Below are positions 51,851-60,709 of a DNA stretch of 64,000 nucleotides, piece after piece (within the stretch, counting starts at the first letter, position 1; the number at the start of each line of letters is the position of its first letter). The notes under the pieces are model-generated. The model made no database searches. It was not told the origin of the DNA and saw nothing but the letters and a program-made list of their open reading frames with translations. The translations under genes and the position numbers were made by a program. The DNA comes from an uncultured Flavobacteriaceae bacterium (GTDB taxonomy: Bacteria; Bacteroidota; Bacteroidia; Flavobacteriales; Flavobacteriaceae): contig CANLUH010000017.1 of assembly GCA_947494205.1 (NCBI GenBank), positions 1 through 64,000 on the forward strand. Direction: 5' to 3'.

Positions 51851-53473
51851 ATGACTGCATTTTTTAGAAAACAGACAGCTAATGCCAAGAATGATATTTT
51901 AAGCGGGCTTACAGTGGCTTTAGCCCTAGTTCCAGAAGCGGTAGCTTTTGCTTTTGTAGCTGGTGTGGATCCTTTAGTAGGATTGTATGCTGCGTTTATG
52001 ATTGGTATAATTACGTCTATTTTTGGAGGACGTCCAGGAATGATTAGTGGTGCAACTGGAGCTTTGGCTGTAGTAATGGTAGCACTTGTAGCTAAAGGAA
52101 ATGCAATGGGAGCAGATGGAGAGCAATTAGGTTTGTACTATTTATTTGCAACCGTTATTTTAATGGGAATAATACAAATGCTGGCTGGAGTTTTTAAACT
52201 AGGAAAGTTTGTACGTTTAATTCCGCATCCAGTAATGATGGGGTTTGTTAATGGTCTAGCCATTGTTATTTTCCTATCGCAATTAGGGATGTTTAAAGAA
52301 GTTGTGGGCGGAGAAAAAGTATGGATGCAAGGTAATGCTTTGTATATTATGATAGGTTTAGTTGCTCTAACAATGGGAATTATGTTCGGTTTACCTAAGC
52401 TTACTAAAAAGTTGCCTGAAGCTTTAGTTGCTATTTTAGTAGTGTCTGCTATTGTAATCTTTGGAAATTTAGATGTCGCTACTGTAGGAAGTTTTATTAA
52501 AGATGGTGGTGGAGAAGGGTTAAAAGGAGGATTGCCAAGTTTTCAATGGGATATATTTAATAAAGTACCTTTTAGTTGGGAGACTTTAAAGTTTATTGGG
52601 CCTTACGCATTAATTCTTGCTGCTATTGGTTTAATAGAGTCTTTAATGACATTAAATTTAGTAGATGAAATTACAGAAACTAGAGGAAACTCTAATAGAG
52701 AATGTTTAGCACAAGGAGGTGCAAATATCATTACAGGTCTTTTCGGTGGTATGGGAGGTTGTGCTATGATTGGGCAATCTTTAATTAACATTAAAGGTGG
52801 CGGACGCGGAAGGTTATCTGGTATTGTCGCTGCATTAGCTTTATTAGTTTTTATATTATTTGCTTCAGGGTTAATAGAACAAGTCCCTATTGCTGCTCTT
52901 GTAGGTGTTATGTTTATGGTTGTTATTGGAACATTTGCTTGGAGTAGTTTTAGAATTTTAAATAAAATTCCTTTAAGCGATGTTATTGTTTTAATAGCAG
53001 TGTCTTTACTAACAGTCGTTTTCGATTTAGCAATAGCAGTAATTGCTGGTGTTATTATTAGTGCTTTGGTGTTTTCTTGGGAAAATGCAAAACGTATTCG
53101 TGCTAGAAAGCGTATTAAGGAAGATGGTACTAAGATTTATGAAATATGGGGACCTTTATTTTTTGGAAGCATTATAGCTTTTAATGAAAAGTTTGATGTT
53201 AAAAATGATCCTGATTCTGTAGAAATAGATTTTGTAGAATCTAGAGTGAGTGATCATTCGGCTTTAGAGGCTATTTTTAATTTAGTTGAAAAATATGAAG
53301 CTGAAGGAAAAACCATTAAATTAAAACATTTAAGTGAAGATTGTAAAGCATTATTATACAAGTCTAGCCCTAAATTTAGAGAGGTAATAGTTGAAGCTAT
53401 AGATGATCCTCGTTACCACTTAGCTGCAAATCCAGAAAAGTTTACAAAGCCACTTTCTGAGTATTCATTATAA
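51851..53473 (+). CDS. SulP-family inorganic anion transporter with STAS domain
   Basis: This inner-membrane protein of 540 residues (start 51851) has ten or more membrane segments, then a soluble STAS domain. The family block 'DILSGLTVALALVPEAVAFAF' opens the protein, with 'GIITSIFGGRPGMISGATGALAVV' after it and the conserved 'ANIITGLFGGMGGCAMIGQSLIN' in the middle. The STAS domain (about 430-520) begins 'YEIWGPLFFGSIIAFNEKF'. SulP proteins carry sulfate, bicarbonate or other anions; substrate is not clear here. The start is decided by the promoter at 51801-51830. It is a single-gene unit. Confidence 0.93.
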   Translation: MTAFFRKQTANAKNDILSGLTVALALVPEAVAFAFVAGVDPLVGLYAAFMIGIITSIFGGRPGMISGATGALAVVMVALVAKGNAMGADGEQLGLYYLFATVILMGIIQMLAGVFKLGKFVRLIPHPVMMGFVNGLAIVIFLSQLGMFKEVVGGEKVWMQGNALYIMIGLVALTMGIMFGLPKLTKKLPEALVAILVVSAIVIFGNLDVATVGSFIKDGGGEGLKGGLPSFQWDIFNKVPFSWETLKFIGPYALILAAIGLIESLMTLNLVDEITETRGNSNRECLAQGGANIITGLFGGMGGCAMIGQSLINIKGGGRGRLSGIVAALALLVFILFASGLIEQVPIAALVGVMFMVVIGTFAWSSFRILNKIPLSDVIVLIAVSLLTVVFDLAIAVIAGVIISALVFSWENAKRIRARKRIKEDGTKIYEIWGPLFFGSIIAFNEKFDVKNDPDSVEIDFVESRVSDHSALEAIFNLVEKYEAEGKTIKLKHLSEDCKALLYKSSPKFREVIVEAIDDPRYHLAANPEKFTKPLSEYSL

Positions 53474-54077
53474 GCTGGTTTTGCGGTAAGAATCGTAGAT
53501 AAAAGCCAATAAATATTCTAGGTTTATTTATAATTGCATAGACTAGCTAGTTTATGTTAATTTAAGGCAGAAGATGTGATTTTTAGTTTGAAATTAATAG
53601 ATTTTTTGAATCTATTTCAGAGATTTGTAAGTTTATTTGCCTTATATACTTAACGTGATTTTCGATATAAGAATCATAAGTTATTTTAAATAAGAGTCAA
53701 TGAATATAGCCTATTTTTCTCCTTGAGCATTGGTAGAAAAGAAAATATATTCTATTAGATAATTCATAGTTAAGCTAAAAGAAAGGTTTTAATATAATTA
53801 AATATTTAATAGTTTTAGACTTTAGCTTGTCTTGAGCGAAGACGAAAGAATTATGATACAAAATAGTAATGTTTTGTCCTCTAGTAGTTTAATAGGGTTT
53901 TTTAACTAGGCCTATTTCGTATTAAAAATTTTATTACATTTGCTATGTAAATGTTTTTAAAAAATAATTAATTCTTCCCTCTAAAAATTATTGTTGTATT
54001 AAAATAGAATGCTAAATAAAATAATTTAACCGTTGTACAACTTATTATCATTGTTTTATTGCCTCGAATAAAAATAA
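53474..54077. other. Intergenic region before the kinase array
   Basis: No gene is seen in these 604 bp. An 8-bp hairpin (53596-53603 with 53609-53616) lacks a T tract. The word cttgagcgaagacgaaag at 53831-53848 resembles a short repeat common in this group, and gtctt/aagac at 53829-53843 is its small stem. A promoter candidate lies at 53935. Confidence 0.5.
53935..53942 (+). promoter_or_regulatory. Candidate -7 element for the first TPR kinase
   Basis: TACATTTG matches TAnnTTTG; the leader would be about 130-170 bases. No TTG lies at -33. The element is within a small inverted repeat (acattt/aaatgt). Confidence 0.35.
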
Positions 54078-56120
54078 ATGAAAAATAGACCTATTACTTC
54101 TATTGTTAAAATGAAGTTAATTGTTCTTTTGTTACTATGTTCCTTGTCTGCTAAAGCGCAACAAGCAAAAGTAGATAGTATAAAAAAAATAGTTGCTAAA
54201 AAAGAATTAATGCCTTCTTTTGAAAAGGACACTACTTATATTGTTTTACTAAACGATTTATCTTATAATTATATAGCAGTAAATATAGATAGTACAAATA
54301 TTGTTGGAAAAAAAGCATTAAAATATAGTCAAGCACTAGGATACTACGAAGGTGAAATAAAATCGTATACTAATATTGGTATTTATTATTCAGAGAAAGG
54401 AAATAAGGATAAGGCTTTTGATTATTTTAATAAGGCATATAATCTAGCTATAGATAAAGATATAAGTAAAGCCTTATTCAATATTTATAATGCACTAGGT
54501 GTAGAATACTCAATGATAGGTGAATATAAGCTTTCTCTTGAGTTTTATTTGAAAGCTCTAGAGGAAGCTGAAAGTAGAAAGTCTAAAACGGATATAGCAT
54601 TAGTAAACATAAATTTAGGAACATTATTCAGTTGTCAATACAATTATAAGGAAGCTAGAACTTATTTTGAAGAGGCTAATGAATTTTATAGAGCACATAA
54701 AGAAATGTCGTTAAATAATTTAGTCGTTAAGATTAACTTAAGCATGTTATACAGCGAAATAGGCGAGAACGAAAAAGGATTGAAAATTGTAGATAGCTTA
54801 ATAAATACATTTAATGAATTTGAAGATGGCGTTTATCTTTCAGAACTTTATCATACTAAAGCCTCCATTTTTCATAATAAAAAACAGTATAAAAAATCGA
54901 TTAGATTAAACAAGAAAAGTTTAAGTTACAGGCGGGTAGAAGATTTGTTTTTTGAAGGTGGAGTGAATGTTGATATAGCAAAAGCTTACCTAGGTCTTGA
55001 GAATTATGATAGTGCTTATGTTTATGCTAATAGATCCTACAAACAGTGTACAATAACAAATGTAATGGATGATATCATTGAGTCTAGTGAAATTCTTTAT
55101 TTACTGTACAAAAGAAAACATGTAGCAGATTCTACAGTAAAATATCTTGAAAAATTTAAACTATATTCTGATTCTTTATATAATGATATAAATAGAAATT
55201 CTATTATGTTCTATAAAGTAAAATCCGATTTTGATAAAAAACAAAACGAACTTAAAATAGAATCAGATAAAAAAATAATAATCAAGCAAAATAGAATTAA
55301 TATAGCATTACTAATTATTGGAATTTTGTTCTGTACTTTAATACCATTATATCTAAAACATAAAAAACAACAAGAGTTAAATAAACAATTAGTTGATAAG
55401 TCTAACTTACTTATAAATAACGAGAAAGATTTGTTGAAATTAAATGAAACTAAAAACAGACTATTTTCTATTATAGGTCATGATTTAAAAGGGCCAATTG
55501 GAGGAATGAATTCGTTATTAGAAATGCATAACGAAGAAAATGGTGTAAGTGATTTAGATATAATTAATATAATTCCTAAGTTAAAAAAAGATATAAGTTC
55601 TATATATTTTACATTAAACAATCTTTTAAATTGGGGTAAAACTCAAATAAAAGGTGAGGTAATTTACCCAAAACAATTTTTAATAGCTACTTTGGTTGAA
55701 GAAAATCTAAATTTTTTGAATTCATTTATTGTAAAAAAGAAACTCACAATAATTAATAAAATAAATACAGAAGATAAAGTATTTGCAGATCGTGATTATT
55801 TAAACATTGTAATGCGTAACCTTATTAGTAATGCTATAAAATTTACTCCTGTTGAAGGGAAAATAAAACTGTATACAGAATATATAGATAATACATGTAA
55901 AATAAGCATTGAAGATTCAGGAATAGGTATGGATGAAACTGTACAAATTAGAATTTTTGATGAAACAGATAACCTCACAACTTTTGGTACCGAAAAAGAA
56001 AGTGGTACAGGTTTAGGACTAAAAATAAGTAAAGCATTTATTGAGAAAAATAATGGAAAAATATGGGTGGAAAGTAAACTTGGTCATGGGAGTACTTTTC
56101 ATATACTTCTACCGTGTTAA
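54078..56120 (+). CDS. TPR-containing sensor histidine kinase without receiver
   Basis: This 680-residue kinase (669 from the ATG at 54111, which gives a cleaner signal peptide, 'MKLIVLLLLCSLSAKAQQ') has a periplasmic TPR region of about 360 residues ('GIYYSEKGNKDKAFDYFNKA', 'GVEYSMIGEYKLSLEFYLKA'), one membrane helix at about 410-430, a coiled coil and the kinase core. The phospho-accepting His is H468 in 'FSIIGHDLKGPI'; the N box is 'NLISNAIKF', and the G boxes are 'DSGIGMD' and 'GTGLGLKI'. It lacks a receiver domain, unlike the three following kinases, but resembles the kinase at 26323. No partner regulator is adjacent. Confidence 0.93.
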   Translation: MKNRPITSIVKMKLIVLLLLCSLSAKAQQAKVDSIKKIVAKKELMPSFEKDTTYIVLLNDLSYNYIAVNIDSTNIVGKKALKYSQALGYYEGEIKSYTNIGIYYSEKGNKDKAFDYFNKAYNLAIDKDISKALFNIYNALGVEYSMIGEYKLSLEFYLKALEEAESRKSKTDIALVNINLGTLFSCQYNYKEARTYFEEANEFYRAHKEMSLNNLVVKINLSMLYSEIGENEKGLKIVDSLINTFNEFEDGVYLSELYHTKASIFHNKKQYKKSIRLNKKSLSYRRVEDLFFEGGVNVDIAKAYLGLENYDSAYVYANRSYKQCTITNVMDDIIESSEILYLLYKRKHVADSTVKYLEKFKLYSDSLYNDINRNSIMFYKVKSDFDKKQNELKIESDKKIIIKQNRINIALLIIGILFCTLIPLYLKHKKQQELNKQLVDKSNLLINNEKDLLKLNETKNRLFSIIGHDLKGPIGGMNSLLEMHNEENGVSDLDIINIIPKLKKDISSIYFTLNNLLNWGKTQIKGEVIYPKQFLIATLVEENLNFLNSFIVKKKLTIINKINTEDKVFADRDYLNIVMRNLISNAIKFTPVEGKIKLYTEYIDNTCKISIEDSGIGMDETVQIRIFDETDNLTTFGTEKESGTGLGLKISKAFIEKNNGKIWVESKLGHGSTFHILLPC

Positions 56121-56237
56121 TTACTAGAGAGTTTTATCTTACTTTTTTGTTTCTATAAATCGTTTAAATACATTTTTTTTCGATTAAGTGTTGTTTTTTG
56201 TTGGTTTTTTACTAGATTACGTCAGTAAATGTAACTT

Positions 56238-58427
56238 ATGAAATCATTCTTTTGCGGAATTTTATTATTTTTCTGTATGCAAAATATAGTTTTTGCACAA
56301 GATAATGATGCGCAAAAAGCATTAGATTCTATTTTTGAATTGTCTGCTAAATCTTATGAGTTAAGCCAACAAAACAAATTGGCAGATGCCATAAAGCTTA
56401 GTAATGAAATTTTAGATTACGAAAAAGACAATAGAAATGATTCTTTAAGGGGCAGAGCCTACAATGTGTTAGGGATTTCTTACACTACTTTAAAAGATAG
56501 TATAAAAGGAAAATATTACTTTCTAAAAACGAAGTCACTTTACGAAAGAACTAAAGATACAGCCAATTTAATTACTGCATATAACAATCTGGGAGCTTAC
56601 GAAAATATGATTAATCATGATCATAAAAAATCGAACGCTTATTTTGCAAAAGCTATAAAAATAGCACGTTTATCTAATAATTTAAATGCAGTGATACATC
56701 CCAATGCTAACATTGCAGAAAATTTAATAGATATAGAAAGTAGACGAAATAATGTTGCTAGTTGTAGGTTAGCCATAACGTATTTAACTGATGCATTAAA
56801 CTTGGCTAATAAAAGTAAAAATAAGCACTTTAATAGAATAAAGGGTGATATCTATGAATCGCTTGCTGTAGCTAACTTTAAAATTAAAAATTACGAGGCT
56901 TCAGATGCATACTTTGATAAGGCATTACATTATGCTGAAGCACATGGGTATTTAGAAATTATTTCAGAAATATATAATGATAAAGCAATATTATATGAAG
57001 GTGAAAAACAATTTGATAAGCAGAACGAAATGCTTAAAAAATTAATTGAGATTAAAGATTCTATATATAAAGTTGAAAAATTTGATACTGCGAAAAAGAT
57101 AGAGTCTGAATATTATATTAAAGAAAACGAGGAGAAGCTTAAGTTTATTGAGAAAGAAAAACAAATACAAGATAATACTATAGTTAAGGCAAGAATTTAT
57201 AATATTGTTTTAGCACTGTTTAGTGTGTTATTGTTATTAAGTGTTTATAGTGTTTATAAAAAGAATAAAGAGTTAAAATTAGCTAAGGTAAAAGCTGAAC
57301 ACTTATCTAAAGTAAAAAGTAATTTTTATTCAGAGATTAGCCATGAATTACGAACACCTCTTTATGCTGTTATAGAGTTATCTACACTTTTATTAAAAGA
57401 AAATGTAAATGTTAAGCATAGAGAGTATTTAGAATCCTTAAAGTTTTCTGGAAACCACCTATTATCTTTAATTAATAATGTGCTCCAGTTAAATAAGGTA
57501 GAATCTGGAAAAATGAAGATTCAAAATTTAGACTTTAATTTAAAAAGTTTAATAGATAATATCATAGAAAGTTTAGAGTATGCCTTAAATGATAGTAACA
57601 ATAAAATCCATTTAAATTACGATACTACAATACCTGAGGTCATTGTTGGAGATTCTTTAAAACTATCTCAAGTACTTATAAATTTAATTTCCAATGCTAT
57701 AAAATTTACTAATAACGGAAATATAAGTATTACAATAAAACAAGTAAAAACGGTAACAGAAGACATTACTTTATTTTTTAATATCTCTGATGATGGTATG
57801 GGGATCTCTCAAGAAAAGCAAAAACAAATTTTTGAAGACTTTTACCAAGAGCATACTAAAAATGATAAATCTTATAAAGGTACTGGTTTAGGTTTGTCTA
57901 TAGTAAAACGTATAGTTACCGCTATGGGAGGAGAAGTAAAAGTAAATAGTAAACCTAATGAAGGTGCTTCTTTTTTCTTTGAGTTAACATTTAATACCAG
58001 CGAAAAATTAGAGCTGTCTACTAGCCTTTGCCCACATCAATTAGAAATAATAAAGGACCAAAAAGTATTAGTTGTAGATGACAATAAAATTAATCAAATG
58101 GTTACCAAAAAAGTTTTGGAACAGCTAGGTATACAATCTAGTGCCGTAGATAGTGGTTTTGAAGCTATAGAAATTGTAAAAAGAGAAGCGTATGATTGTA
58201 TTTTAATGGATTTACATATGCCGGATTTAGATGGGTTTGAAACAACTAAAATGATTCGAGATTTTAATACAGAGATTCCAATTGTTGCTCTCACTGCTGG
58301 TGCTTCAGAAGATATTGAAAGTAAAATAAAAGATTCAGACATGAATGGCTATGTATTAAAACCATTTCTTACAGCAGATTTTTTAGAAACTATTTCTACG
58401 ACTATAAATAAAAAAGAGAATTATTAA
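56238..58427 (+). CDS. TPR hybrid sensor histidine kinase with receiver (copy 1 of 3)
   Basis: This 729-residue hybrid kinase has a signal peptide ending 'NIVFAQ', a periplasmic TPR-like region to about 310, a membrane helix at about 324-341, then HisKA with H369 in 'SEISHELRTPLYAVIELS', an ATPase domain with N box 'NLISNAIKFT' and G boxes 'DDGMGIS' and 'GTGLGLSIVKR', and a C-terminal receiver with 'VVDDNKINQ' and the phospho-Asp D658 in 'ILMDLHMPDLDGF'. The signal thus passes from His to its own receiver Asp. It is the first of three close paralogues; the next starts 12 bp after it. Confidence 0.95.
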   Translation: MKSFFCGILLFFCMQNIVFAQDNDAQKALDSIFELSAKSYELSQQNKLADAIKLSNEILDYEKDNRNDSLRGRAYNVLGISYTTLKDSIKGKYYFLKTKSLYERTKDTANLITAYNNLGAYENMINHDHKKSNAYFAKAIKIARLSNNLNAVIHPNANIAENLIDIESRRNNVASCRLAITYLTDALNLANKSKNKHFNRIKGDIYESLAVANFKIKNYEASDAYFDKALHYAEAHGYLEIISEIYNDKAILYEGEKQFDKQNEMLKKLIEIKDSIYKVEKFDTAKKIESEYYIKENEEKLKFIEKEKQIQDNTIVKARIYNIVLALFSVLLLLSVYSVYKKNKELKLAKVKAEHLSKVKSNFYSEISHELRTPLYAVIELSTLLLKENVNVKHREYLESLKFSGNHLLSLINNVLQLNKVESGKMKIQNLDFNLKSLIDNIIESLEYALNDSNNKIHLNYDTTIPEVIVGDSLKLSQVLINLISNAIKFTNNGNISITIKQVKTVTEDITLFFNISDDGMGISQEKQKQIFEDFYQEHTKNDKSYKGTGLGLSIVKRIVTAMGGEVKVNSKPNEGASFFFELTFNTSEKLELSTSLCPHQLEIIKDQKVLVVDDNKINQMVTKKVLEQLGIQSSAVDSGFEAIEIVKREAYDCILMDLHMPDLDGFETTKMIRDFNTEIPIVALTAGASEDIESKIKDSDMNGYVLKPFLTADFLETISTTINKKENY

Positions 58428-58439
58428 TATTTCCCTACT

Positions 58440-60617
58440 ATGAAACTTCTTAATTATATCCTGATTATTTTGTTTTTTACGCAATTAAATGCGTACACTC
58501 AAGAGACATCTAAAAAAGTTGAGCAAGATTCTGTTGCGAAGGTGTTAAAAAAGGCTTATTTACTTGTGCAGACAAGTAAACATGGAGAAGCTATAAAAAT
58601 AATTAATGAAGTATTAAGCTATGCCAAGCAAAATGATAATAAACAACTTAAAGCCAGAGCATTTAACTTATTGGGGATAATTAAAAATCATACAGGAGAA
58701 AAAGAAAAGGCCATAAATTATTTTCTAAAATCTAAAGAATTATACGAGACTATTAAGGATACTAGTAGGGTTATAGCTATGTATAGTAATATTGGTGTTG
58801 CTTTTGTAGAAGGTAAAGAAGGAGGAGAGAGTAGTGAAACCTATTTTTTAAAAGCATTAGAACTAGCAATACAATCAAAAAATAACAAAGCCGCTATTTT
58901 TCCAGCAGCAAATTTAGGTATTAATTTTGCAGAACAAAAACAGTATAAAAAGTCGGAAAAATATATAGAAAGAGCATTAGACTTACTAGAAAAAGTGGAG
59001 TTAGAGGACAGGTTTCGTCCTCTTATTGCTGGGCTTTATTCAAGTTATGGACTTGTTAAGTATAATTTGGGAGATGAGACCAAAGCATTGTATTATTTTG
59101 ATTTGGCAGAAGAATATGCAAAAAAGAATGAACTCTTAAGAGATTTGGCATCTGTATATAAAAAAAAAGCAGAAGTATTTGAAGCGCATAGTAAATTTAG
59201 TGAAGCACATAAAACACTTAAACAATATATTAAGATTAATGATTCTATTTTAAAGATTGCTAATTTAGAACAAGTGCAAAAAATTGAAGCAGAGTATTTT
59301 GTAAAAGAGAATGAGAGTAAATTAAAACTCATTGAAAAAGAGAAGCAATTACAAAAAATAACGATATCTGAATCTAATACTCATAAAATAATGCTTGTTT
59401 TATTTAGTTTAGTCCTTCTGTTAGGTATAGTATGGGTTTTTAAAAAGAATAAACAGTTAAAATTGGCAAAAGAAAATGCAGAACGCTTATCTAGAGCTAA
59501 AAGTGATTTTTATTCAGAAATTAGTCATGAACTACGAACACCGCTTTATGCAGTAATAGAATTATCTACTTTATTATTAAAAGAAGATATAGATGTAAAA
59601 CATAAAGAATATATAGAAACACTTAAATTTTCTGGAGATCATTTAATGTCGTTAATTAATAATGTATTACAATTAAATAAGGCAGAATCTGGAAAAATGA
59701 AAGTCCAGTTATTAGATTTCGAGCTAAAATATATGGTATCCAATATTATTCATAGTTTAGAATATGCATTACAGGATAGTAAAAATGTTATTCATTTAAA
59801 TTATGATAATACAATACCGAAATTATTAGTTGGAGATTCATTAAAGCTCTCGCAAGTATTTATTAATCTAATATCTAATGCAATTAAGTTTACTAATAAT
59901 GGAGAAATACATGTTAGTATAAATAAGTTAGAAGAACATGGAGAAAATGTAAAAATACGTTGTGAAGTTTCAGACAATGGCTTAGGAATAACGAAAGAAA
60001 AACAAATAAAAATATTCGAAGAATTTTATCAAGAGCATACAAAAAGCGAAAACATATATAATGGAACAGGTCTTGGTTTATCCATTGTAAAACGTGTGTT
60101 AAATGCAATGGGTAGCGAAATTGAAATTGAAAGTGAAATTAATAAAGGAACCTCATTTTTCTTTGAAGTAACATTCGAAAAAAGCAATGTTTCAAATACA
60201 CAGACTGCATTATATGCAGACCACCTAGAAGGTATAAAAGGAAGTAAAATATTAATTGTAGACGATAATAAAGTTAACCAATTAGTTACCCGAAAAGTAT
60301 TAGAATCTTTAGAAATAAATTCTGAATCTGTAGATTCTGGTAAAAAGGCAATAGAGGCTATAAAAAGGACACATTATGATTGTGTTTTAATGGACTTGCA
60401 CATGCCAGAATTAAATGGATATGATACTACAAAAATAATTAGGAAGTTTAATAAACATATACCTATCATTGCTTTAACTGCAGCAACTACAGATGAAGTG
60501 GAATTAGAAATTAAAAACCACGAAATAGATGGATATGTTCTCAAGCCATTTATAACAGCTGAGTTTGTACAAATATTAAATAAAGCCATAAAAAATAACG
60601 AAGAACAGTGTTATTAG
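58440..60617 (+). CDS. TPR hybrid sensor histidine kinase with receiver (copy 2 of 3)
   Basis: This 725-residue hybrid kinase repeats the architecture of its neighbour. The signal peptide is 'LNYILIILFFTQLNAYTQ', followed by periplasmic TPR repeats ('KARAFNLLGIIKNHTGEKEK'), a membrane helix at about 316-331, H363 in 'SEISHELRTPLYAVIELS', N box 'NLISNAIKFT', G boxes 'DNGLGIT' and 'GTGLGLSIVKR', and receiver 'IVDDNKVNQ' with D652 in 'VLMDLHMPELNGY'. The kinase core and receiver are much closer to the other copies than the sensor part is. The 12-bp gap to the previous gene means co-transcription. Confidence 0.95.
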   Translation: MKLLNYILIILFFTQLNAYTQETSKKVEQDSVAKVLKKAYLLVQTSKHGEAIKIINEVLSYAKQNDNKQLKARAFNLLGIIKNHTGEKEKAINYFLKSKELYETIKDTSRVIAMYSNIGVAFVEGKEGGESSETYFLKALELAIQSKNNKAAIFPAANLGINFAEQKQYKKSEKYIERALDLLEKVELEDRFRPLIAGLYSSYGLVKYNLGDETKALYYFDLAEEYAKKNELLRDLASVYKKKAEVFEAHSKFSEAHKTLKQYIKINDSILKIANLEQVQKIEAEYFVKENESKLKLIEKEKQLQKITISESNTHKIMLVLFSLVLLLGIVWVFKKNKQLKLAKENAERLSRAKSDFYSEISHELRTPLYAVIELSTLLLKEDIDVKHKEYIETLKFSGDHLMSLINNVLQLNKAESGKMKVQLLDFELKYMVSNIIHSLEYALQDSKNVIHLNYDNTIPKLLVGDSLKLSQVFINLISNAIKFTNNGEIHVSINKLEEHGENVKIRCEVSDNGLGITKEKQIKIFEEFYQEHTKSENIYNGTGLGLSIVKRVLNAMGSEIEIESEINKGTSFFFEVTFEKSNVSNTQTALYADHLEGIKGSKILIVDDNKVNQLVTRKVLESLEINSESVDSGKKAIEAIKRTHYDCVLMDLHMPELNGYDTTKIIRKFNKHIPIIALTAATTDEVELEIKNHEIDGYVLKPFITAEFVQILNKAIKNNEEQCY

Positions 60618-60709
60618 TTTTTTACTATCAAATGAGCGTTTTATGTTTTCTAAAAATAGAGGTTTTATGTCAATAGATTTTTCTTGAATTTTAAATACAA
60701 AACTAAATT

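Noticed and set aside
53596-53616. Hairpin in the 53474-54077 gap as a terminator for SulP
   Set aside because: The stem is only 8 bp and no T tract follows; it is too far (about 120 bp) from the stop codon.
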